From positions 1 through 7,046 of the forward strand of contig JAGGXL010000171.1 in assembly GCA_021163085.1 (NCBI GenBank): a stretch of 7,046 bases of DNA, given 5' to 3'. Positions within the stretch are counted from its first letter, which is position 1, and each line of letters begins with the position of its first letter. Positions 1-6,647 of this stretch are shown here, piece after piece. A program made the translations under genes and the position numbers. The DNA is from Thermodesulfobacterium sp. Its GTDB lineage: Bacteria; Desulfobacterota; Thermodesulfobacteria; Thermodesulfobacteriales; Thermodesulfobacteriaceae. The notes below the pieces were generated by a model that worked only from the letters and a program-made list of their open reading frames with translations, did no database searches and was not told the origin of the DNA.

Positions 1-6
1 AATAAA

Positions 7-12
7 AGGAGG
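7..12 (+). promoter_or_regulatory. Strong Shine-Dalgarno for the ferritin-like gene
   Basis: AGGAGG lies 5 bases before the ATG at 18 and matches the anti-Shine-Dalgarno core in full. It fixes the start of the first gene. It is the strongest ribosome-binding site in the window; most of the downstream genes have none that is recognisable. Confidence 0.85.
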
Positions 13-17
13 GAGAT

Positions 18-311
18 ATGCTATCTAAAATTCCTTTTGATCTTGCGAAAATTGAAGAAGAAGATCTTGATAGACAGCTTCTTAGGATAGCTATTATTGC
101 AGAACTTGATGCTATCAATCTGTATGAACAACTGGCATCTCTTACTGAAGATGAGAATTTAAAAGCTGTTTTTCTTGATATTGCAAAAGAAGAAAAGACT
201 CATGTAGGAGAATTTTTAACCATGCTTCTTATGAAGGATGAGGAGCAAGAAGAAGAATTAGAGGCTGGAGAAGAAGAAATAGAAGAACTTTTAGAAGGCG
301 AAGAAGAATAA
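18..311 (+). CDS. EncFtn-type ferritin-like protein, stand-alone, acidic tail
   Basis: A 97-residue all-helical protein of the encapsulated-ferritin (EncFtn)/rubrerythrin-like group. EncFtn proteins dimerise to build a di-iron ferroxidase centre that oxidises Fe(II), normally inside an encapsulin shell. Seen here: E29, Y36, E59 and H62, in the segments AELDAINLYEQ and AKEEKTH. The spacing matches the Glu32, Tyr39, Glu62 and His65 I recall for Rhodospirillum rubrum EncFtn. The ELDAINLYEQ stretch also recalls the N-terminal ferritin-like domain of the Pyrococcus furiosus encapsulin. Residues 73-97 hold 15 Glu and 1 Asp out of 25, with no evident hydrophobic encapsulin-loading peptide. A strong ribosome-binding site at 7-12 supports the start. 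No shell gene follows, since lptD starts 11 bases after the stop; a shell gene upstream of base 1 cannot be excluded. Iron oxidation is inferred from family residues. A rubrerythrin-like protein of other function remains possible. Confidence 0.8.
   Translation: MLSKIPFDLAKIEEEDLDRQLLRIAIIAELDAINLYEQLASLTEDENLKAVFLDIAKEEKTHVGEFLTMLLMKDEEQEEELEAGEEEIEELLEGEEE
234..308 (+). repeat. GAA/GAG-rich low-complexity tract encoding the acidic tail
   Basis: This purine-rich stretch of mostly GAA and GAG codons encodes residues 73-97 of the ferritin-like protein. It is imperfect rather than a clean tandem repeat and stays in frame. Its complement gives a spurious Ser-rich open frame on the minus strand. 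A tract like this could expand or contract by slippage, so tail length may vary among strains (inference). Confidence 0.6.
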
Positions 312-322
312 AAATCGAATAA

Positions 323-2476
323 ATGAATTATATATGGCAATTTATTGTAATTATTATTTTTCTTATTTCTTTGAATATATCTCCTGTATTTTCTGTCTAT
401 AAAAAACATTTTGAAATTACAGCTCGTAAAATAGAGGTTTTTCATAAGCCTGAAGTTGTTATTGCTAAAGGTGATGTAGTTATCAGTGGAAAGGATTTTT
501 TTGTCTGGGCTAAGGAAGTTAAATACGAAATTGAGACTGAATATGTTATTTTAGAAAAATTCAAAATATTTGATCTTAAGGAAAATATTATTACAGAAGG
601 GGACAAAGGATTTTTAGATTTAAGAAACGGAGAAGTTTGGTCAGACAGAGTTTTTATCTTTTTAAAAAAGGAGCAGATAAGAATAAAAGCAAAAGATTTT
701 CATAAGAATGCTTTAAATGAGTATTTTGCTGAAAAGGCACTTATTACTACTTGCGAGATTGATTGTGAAAGCGAAAGAGATTTTCCTCCCTGGAGTTTAG
801 AAATTGATAATTTTATATTAACACCAGAAGGTATTAGTAAGGGTGATGCTACTAAATTTAGAATAAAAAAACTTCCGGTTGTATATATTCCCAAAGCCAC
901 TTATCTTCCCAAAGCCAATTTACCTATAGGAGTTCCGAGAAAAACAGGGTTCTTAACCCCTAAATTTTCTCAAGGTAATATATTAGGATTTGGATTACAA
1001 TTGCCCTTCTTTTGGGCACTTACAGATCAGATAGATTTTACTATTTCACCGTTTTACTTTACCAAGAGAGGATTGCTGGTGGATATAGAAAATCGGTTCA
1101 AGTTTAGAGAGGATTTTCAAGGATTAATAAAATTTAGATACATTAAGGATAAGGAAGAAATAGGTTATGATCTTACAGAAGAGTCAGAAAAAAGCAAATG
1201 GTGGGTGGTTAGTAAAATAGACTATTCAGTAAAACCGAATCTGGATATGCACCTTGATATTGATATGGTATCAGAAAAGGAGTTCTTAGAAGAATTTGAT
1301 GTGGGAGAGGGAGGGTATACCAACACAAAAGCACAAATTCTGAGAAACTTTGATAGAGATATAGAGAGTAAGGCACAGGAGTATAGAACTTCTAAATTTT
1401 GGGTTCAGTATTACAGAAATAGTTTGTATGCAAGATTAGAAAATACTTACTTAGACTATCATGGTTCTTTAGATGAAGATACCATCTTGCAACCTTATTT
1501 TAACCTTAATTTTAATTTTTTACCTATAAGTATTTTTAATGCCATTTTACCAGAAGCGGATCTTAAATATCTTTTTGCTTACAGAAAAGAGGACTATTAC
1601 GGAGATAAAATAAATGCAAAAATGGGAATAACTTACCCCTTTAAAATTGGTATGCTTTTTAATTCTGTAACAGCGCGTTACAATTTTAGTTTTTATAACT
1701 TAAGAGAAAAGGAAAATTTTAAAGATAGCAGTATAAACCGCAATTATCTCGAATTTTTACTAAATTCTTATACAGTTCTTTCTAAATACTACGGGATTTT
1801 AACAATACTTAATGAAAATTTGAAATTTTTTCATATTTTAAAACCTTACATTACTTATTTTTATCGTTCTAAACCCAGTGAAACAGATGTTCCTCAATTT
1901 GATTATGAAGACTTAATAAGTGACAAGTTTCATGCTCTTGAGTATGGATTGTGGCAATACTTTAGTTTACCCAGCCATAGAAATTTTTTAATTGTTAGAG
2001 CGTATCAGCAATATGATTTTACCAAAGCTCAGCGTTCAGCAGTTGCTACAAAGCCTGAAGAGAAACCTTTTTCTGATTTGTATTTGCAAGTTATACTTAA
2101 TTACACCCCTTATATTTCTGCCAGATATGATACAACCTATAACTTTTATGGTCTTGGATTCAAAAAACATTCTGTTAATTTAAGTTTAAGAGAACTCTTT
2201 CTTGATTACATAAATTTAACTTATCAAGAGGATTCCGCATGGAATACACAGCAATTAACTATGAATCTGAGGTCTACGATTTTGAATAAAATTTTGGTGG
2301 AGTTTTACATAAGTAGAAATCTTATAAGAGACGAAACTACAGGAATGAGGCTCATAGGAACCTATTTGCATCATTGTTATACCTTAAGCCTGGGATTTTC
2401 TCTCACCCCAGAAGATACTAAATTTTACTTTCTTTTTGAGCTTAAAGGCTTGGGAGGATATGGAATAGAAAGATAA
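323..2476 (+). CDS. lptD: LPS-assembly outer-membrane protein LptD
   Basis: LptD is the outer-membrane barrel that, with lipoprotein LptE, inserts lipopolysaccharide into the outer leaflet at the end of the Lpt bridge. The start is forced, because an in-frame TAA (320-322) directly precedes the ATG; no Shine-Dalgarno is visible. Residues 1-24 form a signal peptide with a hydrophobic core, cleaved probably after VFS. Residues ~28-135 are the OstA/LptA-like beta-jellyroll that receives LPS (KGDVVISGK near 49-57). Next comes the family segment TTCEIDC at 142-148, then VPRKTGFLTPKF at 204-215, the plug/barrel entry hallmark. The remainder is rich in alternating aromatic and polar strands, as expected of the barrel. 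The 717-residue length is somewhat shorter than E. coli LptD (784). Only three cysteines are present: C144, C148 and C685. C144 aligns with E. coli Cys173 and C685 with the C-terminal Cys pair, so one interdomain disulfide is likely. No LptE gene is in view. Confidence 0.95.
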   Translation: MNYIWQFIVIIIFLISLNISPVFSVYKKHFEITARKIEVFHKPEVVIAKGDVVISGKDFFVWAKEVKYEIETEYVILEKFKIFDLKENIITEGDKGFLDLRNGEVWSDRVFIFLKKEQIRIKAKDFHKNALNEYFAEKALITTCEIDCESERDFPPWSLEIDNFILTPEGISKGDATKFRIKKLPVVYIPKATYLPKANLPIGVPRKTGFLTPKFSQGNILGFGLQLPFFWALTDQIDFTISPFYFTKRGLLVDIENRFKFREDFQGLIKFRYIKDKEEIGYDLTEESEKSKWWVVSKIDYSVKPNLDMHLDIDMVSEKEFLEEFDVGEGGYTNTKAQILRNFDRDIESKAQEYRTSKFWVQYYRNSLYARLENTYLDYHGSLDEDTILQPYFNLNFNFLPISIFNAILPEADLKYLFAYRKEDYYGDKINAKMGITYPFKIGMLFNSVTARYNFSFYNLREKENFKDSSINRNYLEFLLNSYTVLSKYYGILTILNENLKFFHILKPYITYFYRSKPSETDVPQFDYEDLISDKFHALEYGLWQYFSLPSHRNFLIVRAYQQYDFTKAQRSAVATKPEEKPFSDLYLQVILNYTPYISARYDTTYNFYGLGFKKHSVNLSLRELFLDYINLTYQEDSAWNTQQLTMNLRSTILNKILVEFYISRNLIRDETTGMRLIGTYLHHCYTLSLGFSLTPEDTKFYFLFELKGLGGYGIER

Positions 2477-2484
2477 ATTGAAAA

Positions 2485-2955
2485 ATGCTTAAAAAGATTA
2501 AAATTTTAATGCCTGGTCCTGTAAAATTTAAATTTGTTAAAAAGGGATTAGAGTATTATTTAAAGAAAATCGAACCTTTTGTTTCAGTTGATACTATATT
2601 TCCTAAAGTAAAAATTAAGGTATCTGATGCAAGTATAAAAGTAAAAAAAGAGGAAGAGATAATTAAGAAATATATCTCGGATAAAGATTATCTGATAGTT
2701 CTTGATGAAAGAGGGAAAGCGTTTAAAAGTCTTGAGCTTGCTGAGAAATTAAAAATTTTAATACAAAACCAATTTTATATTACTTTTGTTATAGGTGGAT
2801 CTGAAGGAGTTTCTGAAAATTTAAAGAAAGCTGCAAGAGAAATCTGGAGTTTATCAAGTCTTACTTTAAATCATGAGATAGCACTTTTAGTTTTGATTGA
2901 AGCACTTTACAGAAGTTTTACTATTATAAAAGGTATTCCCTATCACAGGGAGTAA
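2485..2955 (+). CDS. rlmH: 23S rRNA (pseudouridine1915-N3)-methyltransferase RlmH
   Basis: RlmH is a small SPOUT-class enzyme. It uses S-adenosylmethionine to methylate N3 of pseudouridine 1915 in helix 69 of 23S rRNA, acting on assembled 70S ribosomes. At 156 residues it matches the usual family length of about 155. Diagnostic segments are LDERGK at 73-78, FVIGGSEG at 101-108 (the SAM-binding loop of the trefoil knot), the conserved helix region LSSLTLNHEIALLVLIEALY at 123-142, and the terminal YHRE at 153-156. The C-terminal Tyr-His-Arg is the family signature and is needed for substrate binding. The gene starts 8 bases after lptD. An in-frame TGA at 2479-2481 leaves this ATG as the first possible start. 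No Shine-Dalgarno is evident, so translation may be coupled to lptD. It is a housekeeping gene with no visible functional tie to its neighbours. Confidence 0.96.
   Translation: MLKKIKILMPGPVKFKFVKKGLEYYLKKIEPFVSVDTIFPKVKIKVSDASIKVKKEEEIIKKYISDKDYLIVLDERGKAFKSLELAEKLKILIQNQFYITFVIGGSEGVSENLKKAAREIWSLSSLTLNHEIALLVLIEALYRSFTIIKGIPYHRE
2947..2952 (+). promoter_or_regulatory. Shine-Dalgarno for the deacetylase-like gene
   Basis: AGGGAG lies 7 bases before the ATG at 2960, inside the last codons of rlmH, which encode the conserved HRE end. It supports the 2960 start. It is one of only two convincing ribosome-binding sites in the window. Confidence 0.7.
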
Positions 2956-2959
2956 AGAT

Positions 2960-4012
2960 ATGAAAAAATTTGCAGTTATTTATGATGAAATATTTTTAAA
3001 GCATAATCCAGGAAGCTTTCATCCTGAAGCACCTCAGAGGGTTCAAGCTATTTGGGAAAGATTGCAAAAAGAGGATATAAAACCATTTGTGGAATTTTTC
3101 TTGCCAGATATTGCTACTAAGGAAGAAATTCTGTGGAACCATAGTGAATATTTATATAACCTTGTTTCTCAGACTAAAGGTAAACCTTATACTCAGCTTG
3201 ATCCAGATACTGCAACCAATGAATATTCATTTGAAGCTGCAGTTAAAGCAGTTGGAGCTCAAAAAACTGCTTTAAAACTACTTTTAGAAGGAGGTTATAA
3301 CGGAACTTTTGCACTTGTGAGACCACCAGGACATCATGCTGAAAGAGATAGAGCCATGGGATTCTGTCTTTTTAATAATATTGCTATAGGAGCTTATTAC
3401 GCCAAACATTATTATGGGCTTAAAAGAATTTTAATTGTAGATTGGGATTTGCATCATGGAAACGGCACTCAAAAAAGCTTTTATTCTGATCCAGAAGTCT
3501 TATATTTTTCTACACACCAGTATCCCTATTATCCCGGAACAGGACATTATTCTGAAATAGGTGAAAAAGAAGGGACTGGATTTACCATAAATGTTCCATT
3601 ATCAGCTTATTGCGGAGATGAGGAATATATTTATGTTTTTAAACATTTTTTGGAACCAATAGCTTTGCAATATAAACCTCAGATTATAATGGTTTCTGCA
3701 GGATTTGATCTTTGCAAGGGAGATCCTTTAGGTAGTATAGAGGTTACTCCACAATTCGGAATACCAGTTTTAACTAAAATTTTAAAAAATATCGCAGAAA
3801 AAACCTGTGATGGAAAAATACTTTTTACTTTAGAAGGAGGATATAATCTTACAAACTTGCAAGAAAGTGTAGCAAATTTAATTTTTACTTTTTTGGGAAT
3901 AAAAGAAATTTCAGAAAAAGTAGAATTTTCTGAAAAAACAAAAAAAATTGAAACAAAAATTTTGAAACCACTTAAAGAATTACTTAGATATAAAACAAAA
4001 TGGCAGATTTAA
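2960..4012 (+). CDS. Histone deacetylase family zinc amidohydrolase (class II HDAC-like)
   Basis: A 350-residue cytoplasmic enzyme of the arginase/deacetylase fold that hydrolyses acetyl amides with one zinc. All catalytic elements are visible: RPPGHH with the His pair H125/H126; DWDLHHGNG with zinc ligands D163 and H165; SAGFD with third ligand D250; and LEGGYN with transition-state Tyr Y295. HPEAPQR at 21-27 is the usual N-terminal motif. The GDPLG segment carries Leu257 at the position where the polyamine deacetylase HDAC10 has its gatekeeper Glu274 (GDPEG). This favours acyl-lysine or other uncharged substrates over acetylpolyamines (inference). Residues ~315-350 form a Lys-rich helical tail beyond the catalytic core. 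AGGGAG at 2947-2952 supports the start, 4 bases after rlmH. Bacterial members include AcuC, acetylpolyamine amidohydrolases and protein deacetylases; the substrate here is unknown. An acetoin-utilisation role is not supported, because no acu genes are adjacent. Confidence 0.93.
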   Translation: MKKFAVIYDEIFLKHNPGSFHPEAPQRVQAIWERLQKEDIKPFVEFFLPDIATKEEILWNHSEYLYNLVSQTKGKPYTQLDPDTATNEYSFEAAVKAVGAQKTALKLLLEGGYNGTFALVRPPGHHAERDRAMGFCLFNNIAIGAYYAKHYYGLKRILIVDWDLHHGNGTQKSFYSDPEVLYFSTHQYPYYPGTGHYSEIGEKEGTGFTINVPLSAYCGDEEYIYVFKHFLEPIALQYKPQIIMVSAGFDLCKGDPLGSIEVTPQFGIPVLTKILKNIAEKTCDGKILFTLEGGYNLTNLQESVANLIFTFLGIKEISEKVEFSEKTKKIETKILKPLKELLRYKTKWQI

Positions 4013-4029
4013 AATTGTTTAGATTAAAT

Positions 4030-4962
4030 ATGAAAAAGTTTTTTACTATAATTTTCCTTATACTTCTTTTAGTTGCTGGGTATTTTTACTTTTTAAAATA
4101 CAAAAAAGCTCCAGAAGGGATATTAATTTTACATGGAAGGATTGAAGGGAAAGAAATTAATGTATCATCTAAAATTCAAGGAAGGATTATAAAGCTTTAC
4201 AAAAGGGAAAGTGATAAAGTTAAAAAAGGAGAAATTGTTGCTGAACTTCGTCCTGACGAATATTTAGCTCAGCTTAAAAGTGCTAAAGAGGAGGTGGAGG
4301 CAGCTTATCAGAATAAACTTCTTGGAGAAAGTTATCTTTTAAAATCACAAGTTAAGCTGGAGCAAGCAAAGAGAGATTTAAAGAGATTTGAAAAACTATA
4401 TAAAAAAGGATTAATTTCTAAAAGAGATTTAGAACTGGCAGAACTTAATTACAAATCAGCTCTTGCTGAATTTAGAGTTAATAAAAGGTTCATTTTTCAG
4501 GCAGAGGCAAAGTATAAGTCAGCTTTGCAAAAATTGAAAGAGGTAGAGGTAATTTATAAAGAAACAAAGATTTATGCTCCTTCAGATGGTGTAATTTTAT
4601 CTCGACCAGCAGAGGAAGGAGAAGTAGTAAATCCAGGACAGACAATTTACACTATGGTTGATCTTCAAAAACTTTATGTAAAGGTTTACATACCTGAGCC
4701 AGATCTTGGTAAAGTAAAACTTGGTCAGCCTGCAAGGGTATATGTAGATGCTTATAAAAATCGCTATTTTAATGGAACCTTAACCAGGATTTATGAAGAG
4801 GCTGAGTTTACCCCTAAGGATGTGCAAACAAAAGAAGAAAGAGTAAAACTTGTTTTTGGTGCTGAGGTATCTGTAGATAATAAAGAAGAGCTTCTTAAAC
4901 CTGGTATGCCTGCAGATGTGGTAATAAAGATCAATCCTAAAGCAGAATGGATAAGACCTTAG
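4030..4962 (+). CDS. HlyD/MFP-family periplasmic adaptor (YbhG-like)
   Basis: Adaptor subunit of a tripartite exporter, anchored in the inner membrane and bridging the pump to a TolC-like outer-membrane duct. Numbered from 4030 (310 residues): residues 1-22 are a signal anchor opening MKKFF. Residues 42-75 hold the first lipoyl half (SSKIQGRI; VKKGEIVAEL). Residues ~77-178 form a long Lys/Glu/Ala-rich coiled-coil hairpin. Residues 180-210 are the second lipoyl half with APSDGVIL at 183-190. Residues ~212-300 form the beta-barrel, including AEFTPKDVQT at 258-267, which closely matches the AEFTPKTVET I recall in E. coli YbhG. An upstream in-frame ATG at 4000 would overlap the deacetylase gene by 13 bases and add ten residues. 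I prefer 4030 because the membrane segment then sits at the N-terminus, as in YbhG, but neither start has a Shine-Dalgarno. No cysteine is present, so this is not a lipoprotein. The substrate is unknown. Confidence 0.92.
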   Translation: MKKFFTIIFLILLLVAGYFYFLKYKKAPEGILILHGRIEGKEINVSSKIQGRIIKLYKRESDKVKKGEIVAELRPDEYLAQLKSAKEEVEAAYQNKLLGESYLLKSQVKLEQAKRDLKRFEKLYKKGLISKRDLELAELNYKSALAEFRVNKRFIFQAEAKYKSALQKLKEVEVIYKETKIYAPSDGVILSRPAEEGEVVNPGQTIYTMVDLQKLYVKVYIPEPDLGKVKLGQPARVYVDAYKNRYFNGTLTRIYEEAEFTPKDVQTKEERVKLVFGAEVSVDNKEELLKPGMPADVVIKINPKAEWIRP

Positions 4963-6647
4963 ATATTTCAGTTATTGAAGTTGAAAATCTTTCTAAGTCT
5001 TATGGTAAAATTCAAGCTGTAAAAGAAGTTTCTTTTAAAGTAAAAAAGGGAGAAGTTTTTGGACTTATAGGTCCTGATGGTGCAGGTAAAACTTCCATTA
5101 TTCAAATTTTAACAGGAGTATTAACTCCTACTTCTGGAAAGGCATTTATAAATGGTATAGATGTAACAAAAGAACCTGAAAGAATAAAAAGTATTATTGG
5201 ATATATGCCACAAGGTTTAGGTCTTAATCTTTATGATAATCTTACTGTAGAAGAAAATATAAATTTTTTTCGAGATTTGAGACAAATTCCAGAAAAAATT
5301 TTTAAAAAAAATAAAGAAATCCTCTTAGAGATTACTAAATTAAAACCTTTTCTTAATAGACAGGCAAAAGCTTTATCTGGTGGTATGAGGCAAAAACTTG
5401 CACTTGTTTGCACCCTTCTTCATCTTCCAGATATCATTTTTCTTGATGAACCAACCACAGGGGTTGACCCTCTTTCAAGACAGGATTTTTGGAGAATAAT
5501 ACATAACCTTGTTAGAGAAAAAGAAATAACTGTTCTTTTGACCACATCTTATATGGATGAGGCAGAAAGATGCCATAGGATAGCTCTTATGCATGAGGGA
5601 AAAATTTTATTAGAAGAAAAACCTGAAAATATTAGCAATTTAGAGGAAATATTTATAGAAAAAATAACAGGAGAAAAACCGAAGACAATAGATGTTGTCA
5701 AAAAAAGAGATGAAGATAAATCTTTGATGATAGTTTGCAAAGGTGTTAGCAAACTTTTTGGAAGTTTTAAAGCAGTAGATAAAGTAGATTTAGAAGTTGA
5801 GAAAGGAGAGATTTTGGGACTTCTTGGTCCTAATGGAGCAGGAAAAACTACTCTTATAAAAATGATGTGCGGACTTCTTGAACCATCTGAGGGGAAAATA
5901 TCTATTTTGGGATACGATGTTCAAAAAGAAAGAGCTAAAATTTGGAATATAATAGGATATATGTCTCAAAAATTTTCTTTATATAAAGATTTAACTGTTT
6001 TGGAAAATATGAAATTCTATGCAGGAATTTATGGAGTTAAAGATTATAATTTTAAAGAAATTTTGGAAAGACTTGAACTTCTTGAAATGGGAGATCGTTT
6101 AGTAAAAGATTTACCATTTGGTATAAGACAAAGATTAGCTTTAGCATGTGCGCTTTTACATAAACCATCTATTTTATTTTTAGATGAACCAACTTCTGGG
6201 GTTGATCCTGTTGCAAGAAGAAATTTTTGGGAAATTATTTATCAAGTTTCTCGTCAAGAAGGAACCACAGTTATAGTTTCCACCCATTATATGGATGAAG
6301 CAGAAAAATGTGATAGATTGGGTCTCATGAATAGAGGAAGATTAATTGCTCTTGGAACTCCTGAAGAGATAAAAAAAGAATCAGAAAAGTTTTCAGGTTC
6401 ACTTTTACAAATTAAAACCCCCCATTTTTATAAAGCTTTTGAGTTGATTTCCCAAGAATTTCCTGAAATTTCAATTTATGGAAATAAAATCTTTATTAGA
6501 ACTTTTGAAATAGAAAATGCTAAAAAAAAGATTAAAAATCTTTTTGAAAGCCAAAAATTACTGCCTTTTGAAATAGAACAAATTTTAATTCCTTTGCAAG
6601 AGGCTTTTGTAGATTTTATAAAAAGAGAAGAAGCTTTAAATGTTTAA
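4947..6647 (+). CDS. ABC exporter ATPase with two fused nucleotide-binding domains (YbhF-like)
   Basis: A 566-residue cytoplasmic motor protein with two complete ABC domains joined by a linker around 235-260. Domain 1 has Walker A GPDGAGKTS (42-50), Q-loop Q89, signature LSGGM (143-147) and Walker B IIFLDE (163-168). Serine 201 (TTSYMDEAE) stands where the switch histidine belongs. Domain 2 has Walker A GPNGAGKTT (294-302), Q-loop Q341, a degenerate signature LPFGI (389-393), Walker B with E414, and the normal switch H447 (STHYMDEAE). Assembled head to tail, one ATP site is canonical and the other degenerate. As I recall, E. coli YbhF shows the same pattern (GPDGAGKTT, TSY, LPLGF), so this is a family trait rather than decay. 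The start overlaps the adaptor gene by 16 bases with no Shine-Dalgarno, suggesting translational coupling. With the flanking adaptor and permease genes it forms a YbhGFSR-type drug or cation exporter; the substrate is unknown. Confidence 0.95.
   Translation: MDKTLDISVIEVENLSKSYGKIQAVKEVSFKVKKGEVFGLIGPDGAGKTSIIQILTGVLTPTSGKAFINGIDVTKEPERIKSIIGYMPQGLGLNLYDNLTVEENINFFRDLRQIPEKIFKKNKEILLEITKLKPFLNRQAKALSGGMRQKLALVCTLLHLPDIIFLDEPTTGVDPLSRQDFWRIIHNLVREKEITVLLTTSYMDEAERCHRIALMHEGKILLEEKPENISNLEEIFIEKITGEKPKTIDVVKKRDEDKSLMIVCKGVSKLFGSFKAVDKVDLEVEKGEILGLLGPNGAGKTTLIKMMCGLLEPSEGKISILGYDVQKERAKIWNIIGYMSQKFSLYKDLTVLENMKFYAGIYGVKDYNFKEILERLELLEMGDRLVKDLPFGIRQRLALACALLHKPSILFLDEPTSGVDPVARRNFWEIIYQVSRQEGTTVIVSTHYMDEAEKCDRLGLMNRGRLIALGTPEEIKKESEKFSGSLLQIKTPHFYKAFELISQEFPEISIYGNKIFIRTFEIENAKKKIKNLFESQKLLPFEIEQILIPLQEAFVDFIKREEALNV

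Noticed and set aside
200..445. 81-codon minus-strand open frame rich in Ser and Asn
   Set aside because: It is the complement of the GAA-rich tail of the ferritin-like gene and the lptD start. Its Ser runs come from reading TTC/TCT, and it has no ribosome-binding site or family resemblance.
700..900. 66-codon minus-strand open frame inside lptD
   Set aside because: It lies wholly within the well-supported LptD coding region, with no recognisable domain or start signal.
1992..2183. 63-codon plus-strand open frame inside lptD in another frame
   Set aside because: Its hydrophobic composition is expected from AT-rich out-of-frame reading. There is no independent evidence for it.
3087..3275. 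62-codon plus-strand open frame inside the deacetylase gene
   Set aside because: It overlaps conserved deacetylase sequence, and its Leu/Lys-rich shadow composition matches no family.
2960..4012. Naming the deacetylase acuC
   Set aside because: The fold alone does not separate AcuC from other bacterial deacetylases, and no acetoin or acetyl-CoA synthetase genes are nearby.
4000..4029. The 4000 ATG as the adaptor start
   Set aside because: It is possible, but it puts ten polar or basic residues before the signal anchor, unlike recalled YbhG. It also has no ribosome-binding site. It is kept as an alternative in the gene entry.
5231..5752. Two minus-strand open frames (60 and 67 codons) within the ABC ATPase gene
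   Set aside because: Both are antisense to conserved ABC motifs or the linker, with no start signals or domain features.
5547..6125. Decay or sequencing error as the cause of Ser201 and LPFGI in the ABC protein
   Set aside because: The frame is intact, all other motifs are kept, and the same substitutions are, from memory, found in E. coli YbhF.
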